A stretch of 64,000 bases of DNA from an uncultured Gellertiella sp. (GCF_963457605.1 NZ_OY735139.1:1888501-1952500), one strand, 5' to 3'. Positions 1-12,290 are shown, counted from the stretch's first letter. Notes: generated by a model not told the origin, from the sequence alone. Program-made: numbers and translations.

Positions 1-49
1 CGTTCGCCGGATATCAAATCGTGCGGGGTAAGAGGGTGCTGGTGAACCC

Positions 50-448
50 TCAGGGATCGACGAGCTTCAGCGCCTTGTCGAAGACCTTCAGCACCTGCTT
101 CAGCTCATGGCCACGCTTCAGCACCATGCCTTGCGTGTTGAGGACCGAGAAGGCCCCCTGCTTGGCTGCCAGTTTCGGATTTTTCTCGATGCGGTAGAGC
201 GGCATTTCGCCGGAGCGCTTGAACACCGAAAATACCGCCCGGTCCCTGAGGTGGTCGATGGCATAGTCTTTCCACAGGCCCTCGCCCACCATGCGCCCAT
301 AGATCCACAGGATCATGTCGAGTTCGCGGCGGTGAAAGGTGACCGGCAGCGGGTCGAGCGCCTTTCGATATTCACGCAGATCCACCACCACGGCGGGGCG
401 GCCTTCACCTTCGCCTTCGTGGCTTTGCGCGTTCGTCTCATCCGTCAT
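50..448 (-). CDS. DUF2794 family protein
   Basis: A 132-residue cytosolic protein of a family common in Rhizobiales (DUF2794), of unknown function. It has no signal peptide or membrane segment. A short acidic N-terminus is followed by a compact domain with an RREL-type helix (near residue 40), a VFSVFKRS strand and a Lys-rich C-terminal helix. The open frame extends further upstream, but the ATG at 448 begins the part that looks like the family (MTDETNAQ...); the extra 43 residues are Cys/Pro-rich and look non-coding. The gene stands alone and ends close to the window edge. Assignment to the family is from memory of the conserved core; the function is unknown. Confidence 0.75.
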   Translation of the reverse strand: MTDETNAQSHEGEGEGRPAVVVDLREYRKALDPLPVTFHRRELDMILWIYGRMVGEGLWKDYAIDHLRDRAVFSVFKRSGEMPLYRIEKNPKLAAKQGAFSVLNTQGMVLKRGHELKQVLKVFDKALKLVDP

Positions 449-727
449 TGAGCAAAGCAGTCCGTGCTTGATTTGCGACAGGGCAATGACAGTTTGCCTC
501 AGGAACGGCAAAAAGCAAGCATGGATGCGCACAGGCTTCGCCGGGAAGGCACGCCAGTCCGGGAGACAATTGCCCAAATCATGCCGAAACGCCGCCGCAA
601 TGTGCGGCTATTTTCCACGCTGCCGGTTGTCGCCAGTCGCACCGGAGCCCGGTTCGCCACCACCTTTCCCAGCCCGGTCGTGGACGGACCGGGCATATCT
701 TGCGGAGAGAGGTCGCAGCCCGGGAGA

Positions 728-1477
728 TCAGGCCTTGGGAATGAGACCGGCTCCACGCACCGGGCCGAGGCCGCCGCCCTTGCCTTCTCCCTGCACCAGG
801 ATGGCGCCGCCATCCCTGCCTGCCTTGCCGAGCACGTCGGGCGGCAGCATCAGGTCAAGCTCCTTGCCATCCCACATGCCGATGGTTTCGACCGAGGAGA
901 CGATGTTGCGATAGGTGACGCTCTGGCCGGAATTCTCGCCCTTGGCGATCTCCACCTGCTTTTCTCGGGTGAAATAGGCGATCACCACATTGGCCTTGCC
1001 GGAGCCCGAGCCGACGGCGATGCGGATGCCATCCGCATCGCGCCGGATCGTCACCGGAATATCGAGGCCCTTGCCGTCTTCCGCCATGTCTTTCAGCCCG
1101 GACCGGATCGAATCGAGATCGGCACCATTGAGATGGCTGCGGCCGTTGAGCACGGCCTGGGGCGTATAGACGCTGCTGCGGCCAAAGGCCGCCGCATAGT
1201 CATACTGGCGCTGGGTATGTTCCGGCGAACTCATGGTGTCGGCCCAGCCGAGATAATTCCAGTAATCGACATGGAAGGACAGGGCCACCGTCTGGGGATC
1301 GCTGATCAGTTCCTCGAAGGCGGCGTCGGCGGGCGGGCAGGACGAGCAGCCCTGCGAAGTGAAGAGTTCCACCACGCCGCGCGGACCCGGCTTGTCTGCC
1401 GCCAGTACGGAGCGGGCGGAAGGCGCAGCAGCCAGCAGCGACAGGAATGTCAAAGAGAGAGCCAAGCGAATTTTCAT
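728..1477 (-). CDS. DUF1223 exported thioredoxin-like protein
   Basis: A 249-residue protein with a Sec signal peptide (Lys-Arg start, hydrophobic core LALSLTFLSLLAAA, cleavage near residue 26). The mature part starts with a strand followed by the motif FTSQGCSSCPPAD, the CxxC-containing signature of DUF1223 proteins, which have a thioredoxin-like fold and are periplasmic. A second conserved block reads FHVDYWNYLGW. The ATG at 1477 was chosen because it begins the signal peptide; the frame upstream is Cys/His-rich and not gene-like. It lies downstream of acnA in the same direction, but a hairpin terminator separates them. A redox role in the periplasm is inferred from the CxxC; the substrate is unknown. 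Confidence 0.8.
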   Translation of the reverse strand: MKIRLALSLTFLSLLAAAPSARSVLAADKPGPRGVVELFTSQGCSSCPPADAAFEELISDPQTVALSFHVDYWNYLGWADTMSSPEHTQRQYDYAAAFGRSSVYTPQAVLNGRSHLNGADLDSIRSGLKDMAEDGKGLDIPVTIRRDADGIRIAVGSGSGKANVVIAYFTREKQVEIAKGENSGQSVTYRNIVSSVETIGMWDGKELDLMLPPDVLGKAGRDGGAILVQGEGKGGGLGPVRGAGLIPKA

Positions 1478-1656
1478 TATCAGTCCCGCGCCGTCTCCGG
1501 CAGAAGCGGCACATCCGTGCAGGGGACATGCGGCGTGAATGAACCGGGGCAATGCCCTTTGCGCCTATCCATACAGGGTTGCAGGATCACCGCAAAGTCA
1601 CTTTCGGGTGAAACATGCGTGCGGCGAAACAGGATCGCGGGGCCGTTCCGGCACAG

Positions 1657-1689
1657 AAAAGCCGGGTACCCGAAACAGGGAACCCGGCT
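1657..1689 (-). terminator. Rho-independent terminator after acnA
   Basis: On the minus strand an 8 bp arm AGCCGGGT pairs with ACCCGGCT (1682-1689 with 1660-1667), with partial pairing inside the loop. A short T-run (the complement of AAAA at 1657-1660) follows. It lies 25 nt beyond the acnA stop codon. Confidence 0.65.
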
Positions 1690-1713
1690 CGGTCTTGTCA
1701 GCGTCCGTCAGGG

Positions 1714-4404
<2,691 letters not shown>

Positions 4405-4669
4405 GAGTGACCCCGTCTGTCTGATTAGCCAACACAGTCGTGCGAACGCCAATGCACTTTCATGCACATCAGATGCGGGTACGGCCATTTCCGCGGTCCG
4501 CACGTGGGGCAAGCCTTGTTGCCCCAAGTTCGGCGGAAGGATGAGAATCACGCCGACCGCTGGCGTGGTTGCATGCCTTATAAATAATTTCGTACATAGG
4601 TGCCAGATCAACGAAGGTACAATCTGGACAATTTTATCCAGTTTGGTTTTCAAACACGAAAGACCGGCC

Positions 4670-5329
4670 ATGCGGCTGATTGCCGACAACCTTTCCGTCA
4701 GACGCGGCGACGACCTGCTTTTCTCCAATGTTTGCTTCAGCTTGGGCGCAGGCGAGGCGCTTGTTGTCACCGGCCGCAATGGCAGCGGCAAGTCGACGCT
4801 GCTTCGGACGGTGGCCGGACTGATCCGCCCGGAAAGCGGCAGCGTCCGGCTGGAAAATGCCGGTTCCGAATCGGGCGCGCGGGTCAGCGAGGCGAGCCAC
4901 TATCTCGGCCACCGGAATGCGATGAAGCAGGAGTTGAGCGTGCGGGAAAATCTCGTCTTCTGGAAGGCCTGGCTCGGCGACCATGGCGGGGGCCAAAGGG
5001 CGCACACGGGCATGGATGTCGAGGAGGCGGCAGAGGCCGTCGGGCTCGCCGGCATCACCCACCTGCCCTACGGCTATCTGTCGGCGGGCCAGCAGCGGCG
5101 TTTCGCCATGGCACGGCTGCTGGTCGTCCATCGACCGGTCTGGATTCTCGACGAGCCGACGGCAGCGCTGGATACCGCCGCCGACGCGCTGTTTGCCGGA
5201 CTGGTGGAAGCCCATCTCGAAACTTCAGGCATGGTGCTTGCCGCGACCCATCAGCCGCTCGGCCTGTCGCACGCGACGTCCCTTGAGATGACCGGGTTTC
5301 AGTATGCAGGCGAGGACGCCCTGTCATGA
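4670..5329 (+). CDS. ccmA: Heme exporter ATP-binding protein CcmA
   Basis: ATPase of the CcmABCD complex, which releases holo-CcmE during cytochrome c maturation at the inner membrane. The 219 residues show a Walker A motif GRNGSGKST (about 37-45), the CcmA-type signature LSAGQQRRFAMARL and a Walker B WILDEPTAALD. The ATG at 4670 gives the normal family length and start (MRLIADNLSV); the open frame runs further back but opposite the acnA promoter region. The last bases overlap the ccmB start (ATGA), so the two are translationally coupled. Confidence 0.96.
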   Translation: MRLIADNLSVRRGDDLLFSNVCFSLGAGEALVVTGRNGSGKSTLLRTVAGLIRPESGSVRLENAGSESGARVSEASHYLGHRNAMKQELSVRENLVFWKAWLGDHGGGQRAHTGMDVEEAAEAVGLAGITHLPYGYLSAGQQRRFAMARLLVVHRPVWILDEPTAALDTAADALFAGLVEAHLETSGMVLAATHQPLGLSHATSLEMTGFQYAGEDALS

Positions 5330-5985
5330 TGGCGCTGTTTCTCCGCGACCTGAAACTGTCGGTGCGCTCCGGCGGCGGCGCGATGATCGGCGTGCTGTTC
5401 TTCACCACCGTGGTGGCGGTCATTCCCTTCGGCGTCGGGCCGGATCTCAATCTGCTCGCCCGCATCGGCCCGGCCATTGTCTGGATCGGCGCGCTGCTCG
5501 CCTCGCTGCTCGGGCTCGACCGGCTGTTTCAGGCCGAGCGCGACGATGGTTCGCTCGACATCCTGCTGATGCAGGAAACGCCGCTGGTGCTGACGGTGCT
5601 GGTGAAATGCCTTGCCCACTGGGTAGCGACAGGTCTGCCGCTGGTCATTGCCTCGCCGCTCCTTGGCCTGTTCATGAACATGAACGAGACGGCCATCGGC
5701 GCGGTGATGCTGACCTTGCTGGTCGGCTCGCCCGCCATCACCTTCATCGGCGCGGCGGGGGCGGCGGTCGCCGTGACGCTGCCGCGCGGCGGGTTGCTGG
5801 TGTCGATCCTGATCCTGCCCTTGACCGTGCCGGTGCTGATCTTCGGGGTCAGCGCCGCCTATGCCGCCGTCGAGGAACCCGCCCCGTTTCTGCCGCCCTT
5901 CCTGATCCTTGCCGCAATTACGCTGTTCTTCGCGGTTATCGGCCCGGTCGCGGCAGCGGTTGCACTGCGCAACAGTTCTGATTGA
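5326..5985 (+). CDS. ccmB: Heme exporter membrane protein CcmB
   Basis: Inner-membrane subunit of the CcmABCD cytochrome c maturation complex, 219 residues with six hydrophobic segments and almost no extramembrane domain. The first segment is preceded by the short cytoplasmic stretch [17 protein letters not shown], typical of CcmB, and the loop [20 protein letters not shown] is the conserved cytoplasmic region that contacts the ATPase. It overlaps ccmA by 4 bp and is followed 45 bp later by ccmC. Confidence 0.95.
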   Translation: MMALFLRDLKLSVRSGGGAMIGVLFFTTVVAVIPFGVGPDLNLLARIGPAIVWIGALLASLLGLDRLFQAERDDGSLDILLMQETPLVLTVLVKCLAHWVATGLPLVIASPLLGLFMNMNETAIGAVMLTLLVGSPAITFIGAAGAAVAVTLPRGGLLVSILILPLTVPVLIFGVSAAYAAVEEPAPFLPPFLILAAITLFFAVIGPVAAAVALRNSSD

Positions 5986-6030
5986 CCCTGATCAATTGCA
6001 GGCTTGCCCTGTTCGAGATAAGAAAAGCCC

Positions 6031-6801
6031 ATGAGCGAACCCCTGCCTGCCATCAAGAAATTCAGCGATCTCGCCAATCCCACGGTATTTCTGGGCCTTA
6101 CCGCCCGGATCGTGCCCTATATGGCCGGGCTGACGGCGATCCTGTTTGCCATCGGCCTCTATCTCGCCTTCACCAGCGAAGCGGATTACCAGCAGGGCGA
6201 AACCGTGCGGATCATGTATGTGCATGTGCCCGCCGCCTGGCTCTCGATGATGTGTTATTCCGTGATGGCCGCGTCCGCGCTCGGCACGCTGGTCTGGCGG
6301 CATCCGCTGGCCGATGTCTCGGCCAAGGCCGCAGCGCCGCTGGGCGCCGGCTTCACCCTGCTGGCGCTTGTCACCGGCTCGCTCTGGGGCAAGCCGATGT
6401 GGGGCACCTGGTGGGTCTGGGATGCGCGGCTCACCTCGGTCTTCGTGCTGTTCCTGATGTATCTCGGGCTGATGGCGCTCAACCGCGCGCTGGACGACCC
6501 CTCGAAATCCGCCCGCGTCAGCGCCGTGCTGATCCTGATCGGCTTCGTCAATATCCCGATCATCAAGTTTTCGGTCGAATGGTGGAACACGCTGCACCAG
6601 CCGGCCAGCATCATGCGCCTCGGCGGTTCGGCCATCGACGCGGAATTCCTGCGCCCGCTGCTGGTGATGGCGGCAGCCTTCACGCTTCTGTTCTTCACCC
6701 TGCATTTTCTGGCGATCCGCAACGAGATCTGGCGCCGTCGCGTCAGCGCCCAGCGCCGGCTCGCCGCCCGCATGGCAAACCGGGAGGCCGCAAATCCATG
6801 A
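6031..6801 (+). CDS. ccmC: Heme-handling protein CcmC
   Basis: A polytopic membrane protein of 256 residues that presents heme to CcmE. The tryptophan-rich WWD signature is clear: [13 protein letters not shown] lies between predicted periplasmic helices, flanked by histidines (HVPAAW and the later LHQPASIMR) that would be the heme ligands. Six membrane segments are visible. The stop codon overlaps the ATG of ccmD (ATGA), so both are in the same operon. Confidence 0.96.
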   Translation: MSEPLPAIKKFSDLANPTVFLGLTARIVPYMAGLTAILFAIGLYLAFTSEADYQQGETVRIMYVHVPAAWLSMMCYSVMAASALGTLVWRHPLADVSAKAAAPLGAGFTLLALVTGSLWGKPMWGTWWVWDARLTSVFVLFLMYLGLMALNRALDDPSKSARVSAVLILIGFVNIPIIKFSVEWWNTLHQPASIMRLGGSAIDAEFLRPLLVMAAAFTLLFFTLHFLAIRNEIWRRRVSAQRRLAARMANREAANP

Positions 6802-6980
6802 GCCACGCCTTTTATGTGGACCTGTCCTATGTGTTTTCCGTCGCCATCGTCGCGGCGCTGATCGGCTGGACCTGGCTTGACGGGCTGGCCCGCCGCCGGG
6901 AGCTTGCCGAACTGGAAGCGGCAGGCATCCGCCGCCGGTCTTCCGTTGCAAACCAGGCAAAGGGCGGCAGCGCACAATGA
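6798..6980 (+). CDS. ccmD: Heme exporter small subunit CcmD
   Basis: A 60-residue protein with a single N-terminal membrane helix ([20 protein letters not shown]) followed by a charged [17 protein letters not shown] segment. This is the layout of CcmD, the small subunit that lets CcmABC release holo-CcmE. It is identified by position and shape rather than by sequence motifs. It overlaps both neighbours by 4 bp (ATGA at each junction). That double overlap, together with the operon context, makes the short frame convincing. Confidence 0.92.
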   Translation: MSHAFYVDLSYVFSVAIVAALIGWTWLDGLARRRELAELEAAGIRRRSSVANQAKGGSAQ

Positions 6981-7582
6981 GCGAAAACCCCTCCGGCACG
7001 CCTGCACGGCGCGGTCATGGCCGCTACGCCATCGCCCTGATCCCGCTCCTTTTCTTCGGTGTGATTGCCGCCGGTGCGGCCAAGGTGCTCTATGACCAGG
7101 ACGTCAACGGCAAGGACATTTCCGAAATTCCCTCGGCACTGATCGGCACGAAGGCCCCAAGCCTCAACCTGCCGCCGCTCGAGGGATCGGGCCTGCCCGC
7201 TTTGACGGACGCGTCAATTGCGGGGAAGTTGACACTTGTCAACGTCTTTGCCTCCTGGTGCATACCCTGCCGCGAGGAGCATCCGATCCTGCTGGAACTG
7301 GCGAAAGACCACCGGCTTAACCTTGTTGCCATCAACTACAAGGACAAGACGGAAAACGCCCTGAAATTCCTCAATGAACTCGGCAAGCCCTATGCCGCCA
7401 TCGGCGTTGACCCCAAGGGGGCTGCCGCCATCGACTGGGGCGTCTACGGCATCCCGGAAACCTATCTGGTCGCCCCTGACGGCACGATCCTCTACAAGCG
7501 GGTCGGCCCCTTCAACGAGCGGAGCCTTGCCGACGGGCTTTATCCGGCCATCGACAAGGCACTCAAGAAGGTGGGTTCGTAA
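6977..7582 (+). CDS. ccmG: Thiol:disulfide interchange protein CcmG (DsbE)
   Basis: Membrane-anchored periplasmic thioredoxin that reduces apocytochrome c cysteines before heme ligation. An uncleaved N-terminal anchor ([19 protein letters not shown]) is followed by a thioredoxin domain with the active site [13 protein letters not shown] and a later cis-Pro region YGIPETYLV. The 201-residue length is normal. It is the last gene of the ccmABCDG cluster and converges on the DUF2585 gene with only 3 bp between the stop codons, so no terminator space exists. ccmE, ccmF and ccmH are not in this window. Confidence 0.95.
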   Translation: MSENPSGTPARRGHGRYAIALIPLLFFGVIAAGAAKVLYDQDVNGKDISEIPSALIGTKAPSLNLPPLEGSGLPALTDASIAGKLTLVNVFASWCIPCREEHPILLELAKDHRLNLVAINYKDKTENALKFLNELGKPYAAIGVDPKGAAAIDWGVYGIPETYLVAPDGTILYKRVGPFNERSLADGLYPAIDKALKKVGS

Positions 7583-7585
7583 GGG

Positions 7586-8176
7586 TCAGAGCCCGCCCTG
7601 CCAGGTGCGGATCGCCTCTACCGGATGGATCAGCATCAGGACATTCAGGGTCAGGTTGTCGCGGATGATATAGAGCGTCAGCAACTCGGCACTGACCGCC
7701 AGCGCCACCGTCAGCCAGACCGGCAGGCGGGCGGCAAGCCAGAAACCTGCCATCATCATGATCAGGTCCATCACCGAATTCAGCACGCTGTCGCCGTAAT
7801 AGTTGAGCGAGATGGTCGCCGCCCGGTAGCGGTCGATGATCAGCGGCGTGTTTTCGAGGATCTCCCAGAAGCTCTCCAGTCCCAGCGCCACATAGAACCA
7901 GACATGCCGGGGAAAGCGCCGCAGCAGGAGATAACCGAGGCCGAAGAACAGGAAACCGTGTTCGATATGGCTCGGCGTGTACCAGTCGGCAAATTGCTGC
8001 GAATTGCCGGAGGAGGCAACATCGGCTTCAAACAGCTTGACGGTGCCGCAGGCACAGGTCCAGACATGGCCCATCAGATGCTCGGTGCCCGCCTGCAGCG
8101 CAATCACGATCAGCGCAGGAAGACCCCAGAGGCGCAGAAGCCGATCCCGGTCCGGCATCGGAACCGACAGGCTCAT
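7586..8176 (-). CDS. DUF2585 (UPF0314) membrane protein
   Basis: A 196-residue inner-membrane protein of the UPF0314/DUF2585 family, restricted to Rhizobiales as far as I know; its function is unknown. A first membrane helix ([14 protein letters not shown]) is followed by a conserved soluble-looking stretch [19 protein letters not shown], with two cysteines two residues apart, and then [10 protein letters not shown]. Three more helices follow. A CxC pair with nearby His residues could bind metal, but that is inference. The start ATG overlaps the stop codon of the upstream septation protein gene (ATGA), so the two are co-translated. Confidence 0.85.
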   Translation of the reverse strand: MSLSVPMPDRDRLLRLWGLPALIVIALQAGTEHLMGHVWTCACGTVKLFEADVASSGNSQQFADWYTPSHIEHGFLFFGLGYLLLRRFPRHVWFYVALGLESFWEILENTPLIIDRYRAATISLNYYGDSVLNSVMDLIMMMAGFWLAARLPVWLTVALAVSAELLTLYIIRDNLTLNVLMLIHPVEAIRTWQGGL

Positions 8177-8859
8177 GCCGCGCCTCCGTCACCTCTATTG
8201 CCGGCCTTGTCGTCAAGGCTGTGGCGCAGGATCAGCGGCATCTGGGCGAGCGTGAAGATCACCGTGATCGGCATCGTTCCCCAGACCTTGAAATTGACCC
8301 AGACATCATTGGAGAAATTGCGCCAGACGATTTCGTTCAGCACCGCAAGAAACAGGAAGAACAGGCCCCAGCGGATCGTCAGCTTGCGCCAGCCGATGGC
8401 ATCGAGTTCGAAGGCGGCGTTGAAGACATGGCCGAGCAGCGACTTGCCGAACAGCAGCCCGCCGAGCAGCGCGCCGCCGAACAGCAGGTTGATGATCGTC
8501 GACTTCATCTTGAAGAAGGTATCGTTTTGCAGATAGATGCCGAGCCCGCCGAACACCAGCACGACGATGCCCGAGACGAAGGGCATCAGCGGCAGGTGGC
8601 GGTAGACAAGCTTCGAGACGGTGAGCGAAATCACCGTTGCCGCCATGAAGGCGGCCGAGGCGACAAAAAGCGGTCCGCCCAGCTTGCCAAGCACCGGAAA
8701 TGTGGAGATCAGCCAGGCGGCGCGCAGGTTGGTGAAGAAGAACACCATCAGCGGCCCGAGTTCGAGCAGCAGCTTCATGGCCGGGGCTTCACGCGGAACC
8801 GGCATGCGCGCGGCACCCGCCAGGGCTGCGCCATCGGACTTGTCATTCTCGGGGGTCAT
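8173..8859 (-). CDS. yciB: Septation protein A (YciB/IspZ family)
   Basis: A 228-residue inner-membrane protein of the YciB/intracellular septation A family, linked in enterobacteria and Shigella to cell envelope synthesis and septation. After a 26-residue hydrophilic N-terminus come the family motif [14 protein letters not shown] and five or six helices, with the conserved [18 protein letters not shown] block near residue 170. The ATG at 8859 has a good ribosome site (AGGAAG, 6 nt upstream). Its 3' end overlaps the DUF2585 start. A perfect inverted repeat lies 25 bp upstream of the start. Confidence 0.93.
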   Translation of the reverse strand: MTPENDKSDGAALAGAARMPVPREAPAMKLLLELGPLMVFFFTNLRAAWLISTFPVLGKLGGPLFVASAAFMAATVISLTVSKLVYRHLPLMPFVSGIVVLVFGGLGIYLQNDTFFKMKSTIINLLFGGALLGGLLFGKSLLGHVFNAAFELDAIGWRKLTIRWGLFFLFLAVLNEIVWRNFSNDVWVNFKVWGTMPITVIFTLAQMPLILRHSLDDKAGNRGDGGAA

Positions 8860-8884
8860 GGGTCTTCCTGTTTCGACGCGCCCT

Positions 8885-8939
8885 GCCATCCCTAGAGTCT
8901 GTCTGGTTCAATGTGAACCAGACAGACTCTAGGGATGGC
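8885..8939. repeat. Perfect 26 bp inverted repeat (palindromic repeat, element A)
   Basis: Arms 8885-8910 and 8914-8939 are exact reverse complements around a 3 nt ATG loop. The inner part reads AGAGTCTGTCTGGTTCA and its complement. The same core occurs at 50083-50133, so this is a member of a dispersed family, not just a terminator. There is no T-run on either side. It lies between the yciB start and the end of the multicopper oxidase gene. Confidence 0.9.
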
Positions 8940-9034
8940 GGCGAAGCGCGGCCTCTACATCGCACATCCGGCAGTCACCTGCCAAGACGTGCGGCGACGG
9001 GGCCCGACTTGACGGCCCCGCCAGCCCCGTTCGC

Positions 9035-10498
9035 TCAATAGCCCTCATAGGCAAGATAGGTCATCATGCCTGTCGCCATGTGGTAGAGGTGGTGGCAGTG
9101 GAAAGCCCATTTGCCGGGATTGCCGGCATCGACGGCAATCGTCACCTGCCGCATCGGCGGCAGCAGCACGGTATCGCGGACCGCACCGGAAAACCGCTTT
9201 CCATCAATCGCCACGACCTGGAAATGATGGCCGTGCAGATGCATCGGATGGGCCATCATGGTGGTGTTGGCAAGGGTGATTTCCAGCCGTTCGCCGGGCC
9301 TGGCGACAAGCGGCTGCGATGTTTCAAAGCCCCATTGATAGGTCATCATGTTGCCGACGAGATCAAGGCGGATGGCCCGGTCGGCGGCCTTGTCGGCAAG
9401 CGGACGGGCGGCCCGAAGGCCTGCCTCGAAATCGAGATCGAGCACGGGGCCCGCCTTCTCCCCCTTCACGGCCAGCCGCGAGACGGTGGCGCCTCTGGTC
9501 GACAGAATCAGGCCGGAGCGATCGGGCGTGCCCTCGCGCAGGGCGAGGATCGGGAAACTGCCGCCTTCCTTCGGGATTGCAAGCCGGATATCGGCGCGCT
9601 GCGCCATGCTGAGCGGCAGGCGTGTCACCTTCCGGGGTGCGACAGGCTGGCCATCGACGGCGATCAGCTCACCTTCGAGCCCACCGAGATCGAGCAGATA
9701 GGCGGTCGAGGTCGAGCCATTGATCACCCGCAGCCGCACCCTGCCGCCCTTGTCGACCATCACCGTATCGGGATCGTCAAGCGTCCGGTCATTGATCAGA
9801 TAGGCGTCATACTCGATGTCGTTCAGGTCCATCGGCATTTTCATCTGGTCGGCCATGGAGGACCCGTCCATCTTCATGCCGTCGATCTTCATGTTGCCCA
9901 TGTCCATGTTGCCGGAGCCCATGCCGCCGGAACCCATGTCCATGCCCTTCATGTTCATCGCAGCCGAACCCTTGCCGGTAAGCGAGGCGAGGATCTCCTG
10001 GGGCGTGCGGAAGCTGAAATCATGCAGCATCAGCGCCACCTCCTGCTCATCCGCCGCGATGTCTTCGGCAGAGCGGATGATCAGCGGCGCGGCGAGCAGG
10101 GCCTGCTCCTGCAAGGTATGGGCATGCATCCAGTTGGTGCCGGAACTGGCGAGATCGAAGGCATAGGCGCGCCTTTCGCCCGGCGCGAGCAACGGCGCGG
10201 GGAGATCGGGGACACCATCCTGCGGCCAGGGCGGGGTCAGCCCGTGCCAGTGAATGAGTGTCGGTTCGGTCAGCGTATTTTGAAGCTCCACATGAAAGCC
10301 CGCGGCCTGATCGAGCACCAGGCCAGGCTTGCCGTCCGGGCCGGTCAGGCCGAAGACGGTCGCCGCCCTGCCATTGACCTCAAGCGTCCGGCTGACCGCT
10401 TTCAGTCCCAGCGCAGCCGAGGCGCGGGCGGGGATGAAGGGAAAGGCAACGGAAAGTGCGGCAACAGTGCCGGACTTCAGAAATGTTCTGCGGTTCAT
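9035..10498 (-). CDS. Multicopper oxidase with Met-rich insert, Tat-exported
   Basis: A 487-residue periplasmic laccase-like oxidase. The start carries a twin-arginine signal (MNRRTFLKSG plus a hydrophobic core ending near ARASA, residue 28). Copper-site motifs in order are HWHG (83-86), MHAH (124-127), HPMHLHGHHF and HCHHLYHMATGM near the C-terminus; the last has the Cys-His and Met of a type 1 site. Between the first and second cupredoxin domains, residues 181-223 hold 14 methionines, as in CueO/CopA-type cuprous oxidases. A role in copper tolerance is therefore inferred. The small Cys-rich exported protein gene lies 51 bp upstream in the same direction. Confidence 0.93.
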   Translation of the reverse strand: MNRRTFLKSGTVAALSVAFPFIPARASAALGLKAVSRTLEVNGRAATVFGLTGPDGKPGLVLDQAAGFHVELQNTLTEPTLIHWHGLTPPWPQDGVPDLPAPLLAPGERRAYAFDLASSGTNWMHAHTLQEQALLAAPLIIRSAEDIAADEQEVALMLHDFSFRTPQEILASLTGKGSAAMNMKGMDMGSGGMGSGNMDMGNMKIDGMKMDGSSMADQMKMPMDLNDIEYDAYLINDRTLDDPDTVMVDKGGRVRLRVINGSTSTAYLLDLGGLEGELIAVDGQPVAPRKVTRLPLSMAQRADIRLAIPKEGGSFPILALREGTPDRSGLILSTRGATVSRLAVKGEKAGPVLDLDFEAGLRAARPLADKAADRAIRLDLVGNMMTYQWGFETSQPLVARPGERLEITLANTTMMAHPMHLHGHHFQVVAIDGKRFSGAVRDTVLLPPMRQVTIAVDAGNPGKWAFHCHHLYHMATGMMTYLAYEGY

Positions 10499-10549
10499 CG
10501 AATTGATCCTTGTCCTGAATGGGGAAGCCGCAGGCCTGCGGCCGGTTTG

Positions 10550-10897
10550 TCAGACAGGGAAGGTTCGGGGCGGGCCGACGGGCGGCGGTACGCGACGACC
10601 GGCAAGACCGGGCAGATCGATGGTGATGAAAGGGCTGGCAGCGATCTCCGGCGCGGTCGCGGGTTCTTCGGGCGAGAGGATCGCCGTGGCGCAGCCGATC
10701 ATCCGGCAAAGGCCGGCATCCGTGCAGCAATCCGGCAGGGACGGGGATGTGCGGTGGTTGATCCGTTCCGGCGACGCCTTGATGTGAGCGGCATGGCACC
10801 CCGTAAGGGGCCCCTGCACGGCCATGGCCTGCCCTGTCCCGCCCGTCAGGAGGGAAAAGACAAGGCCCATCGCCAGAAGCAGCATGCGTGGAAACAT
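10550..10897 (-). CDS. Small Cys-rich exported protein, copper-associated
   Basis: A 115-residue protein with a clear Sec signal (hydrophobic MLLLAMGLVFSLL, cleavage near AMA at residue 26). The mature part has five cysteines (C34, C57, C58, C64, C69), including the block CCTDAGLCRMIGC, two His residues near C34 and a Pro-rich tail ending PPRTFPV. It resembles the small DUF2946-like proteins encoded beside copper-handling genes in proteobacteria; I cannot place it firmly. It lies directly upstream of the multicopper oxidase and is probably co-transcribed, which suggests a metal-binding role in the periplasm. Confidence 0.65.
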   Translation of the reverse strand: MFPRMLLLAMGLVFSLLTGGTGQAMAVQGPLTGCHAAHIKASPERINHRTSPSLPDCCTDAGLCRMIGCATAILSPEEPATAPEIAASPFITIDLPGLAGRRVPPPVGPPRTFPV

Positions 10898-10997
10898 CAG
10901 GAAACCGGATCAAACAGCGCAGGGTGACGTGTCGAACATATGGGACCGGCAAGGGCATCGGTCAATGGGACAGGTTGGCCTTTCGGCCCGTCCGGCC

Positions 10998-12278
10998 TCA
11001 ATGCGCAAGACCGGCGATGGCGCGGGCGAAATCACCGGCTTCGAAGGGTTCGAGATCGTCGACCCCTTCGCCGACGCCGATGAAATAGACCGGCAGCTTG
11101 TGCCTGGCGGAGATCGCCACCAGAATGCCGCCCCGGGCGGTGCCGTCGAGCTTGGTCATGATCAGCCCGTTGACGCCTGCGACATTGCGGAAGATTTCCA
11201 CCTGATTGAGCGCATTCTGCCCGGTCGTGGCGTCAAGCGTCTGCAACACGGTATGCGGCGCATCCGGATCGAGCTTGCCCAGCACCCGGACGATCTTTTC
11301 CAGCTCCGCCATCAGCTCGGTCCTGTTCTGCAACCGTCCGGCGGTGTCGATGATCAGCACGTCGCTCTTTTTCGCCTGCGCCTGCTGGAAGGCATCGAAG
11401 GCAAGGCCTGCGGCGTCAGCGCCGAGTTTCGTGCCGATGAAATCCGAGCCGGTCCGGTCCGCCCAGATCTTCAATTGCTCGATGGCGGCGGCGCGGAACG
11501 TATCGCCGGCGGCCAGCGTCACCTTAAGACCTGCGCCCGACAGCTTGGCGGCTAGCTTGCCGATCGTCGTGGTCTTGCCGGTGCCATTGACGCCGACGAC
11601 GAGAATGACATGCGGCTTGTGGCTGAGGTCGAGCTTCAGCGGTTTTGCAACCGGCGTCAGAACCTTCGAGATTTCCGCCGCCATGATCCTTGTCACATCC
11701 TCGCCGGTGACATCCTTGCCGTAACGCTCCGACGACAGGGCCCCGGTGACGCGCATCGCGGTTTCGACCCCGAGATCGCAGCGGATCAGCAATTCCTCCA
11801 GCTGCTCGAGCGTCGCCTCATCGAGCTTGCGCTTGGTGAAGAGCGCGGCGATCTGCCCGGTCAGCTGCGAGGAGGTGCGCGACAGCCCCTGCGCCAGCCG
11901 CTGGAACCAGCTGAGCCTGACCACCTCGACGGGAGCATCGGCCAGTTCAGGCGCACTTTCGGCTACGGCAAACCCCTTCGGCAGGAGGGGAGCTGCGGCT
12001 GGCTCCGGGGTGTCAACCGCAGCCTGCGTGTCCGCAACCTCCAAGGACGGCTCGCCGACGCCTGCGGGCTGCGCCTCGATGACCTCGTCAGGCAGGCTTG
12101 CGGCGATCTCGTCGGTTGCTTCGAGGCTCTGGTTTTCCGCCTCTTCGGCGATGGTTTCGAGATTGTCATGGGCGGAAGGCACCCCGGTCTCGACATGATC
12201 TGCCGCGGGATCGGGGGCAACCGTTGCCGGATCGTCCTTGCCGAAGGTGAAAATCTTCCTGATGAAACCAAGCGCCAT
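10998..12278 (-). CDS. ftsY: Signal recognition particle receptor FtsY
   Basis: SRP receptor GTPase that docks Ffh-ribosome complexes at the membrane. The 426 residues comprise an acidic, Ala/Glu-rich A domain (about 15-115), the N domain (helical, TLEQLEELLIRCDLGVETA) and the G domain with G1 GVNGTGKTT (about 228-236), DTFRAAA, G3 DTAGR and G4 TKLDG. The family ends with GEGVDDLEPFEAGDFARAI. It lies 12 bp after mtaB and belongs to the dapF-mtaB-ftsY operon. Its partner Ffh is encoded 4 kb away on the other strand. Confidence 0.97.
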   Translation of the reverse strand: MALGFIRKIFTFGKDDPATVAPDPAADHVETGVPSAHDNLETIAEEAENQSLEATDEIAASLPDEVIEAQPAGVGEPSLEVADTQAAVDTPEPAAAPLLPKGFAVAESAPELADAPVEVVRLSWFQRLAQGLSRTSSQLTGQIAALFTKRKLDEATLEQLEELLIRCDLGVETAMRVTGALSSERYGKDVTGEDVTRIMAAEISKVLTPVAKPLKLDLSHKPHVILVVGVNGTGKTTTIGKLAAKLSGAGLKVTLAAGDTFRAAAIEQLKIWADRTGSDFIGTKLGADAAGLAFDAFQQAQAKKSDVLIIDTAGRLQNRTELMAELEKIVRVLGKLDPDAPHTVLQTLDATTGQNALNQVEIFRNVAGVNGLIMTKLDGTARGGILVAISARHKLPVYFIGVGEGVDDLEPFEAGDFARAIAGLAH

Positions 12279-12290
12279 CTGAATGTCCAG

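Noticed and set aside
1478..1552. N-terminal extension of the DUF1223 protein
   Set aside because: The extra 25 codons are Cys/His-rich and lie before a clear signal peptide start at 1477.
8885..8939. Intrinsic terminator
   Set aside because: The hairpin is perfect but lacks a T-run on both strands; a related copy elsewhere marks it as a repeat.
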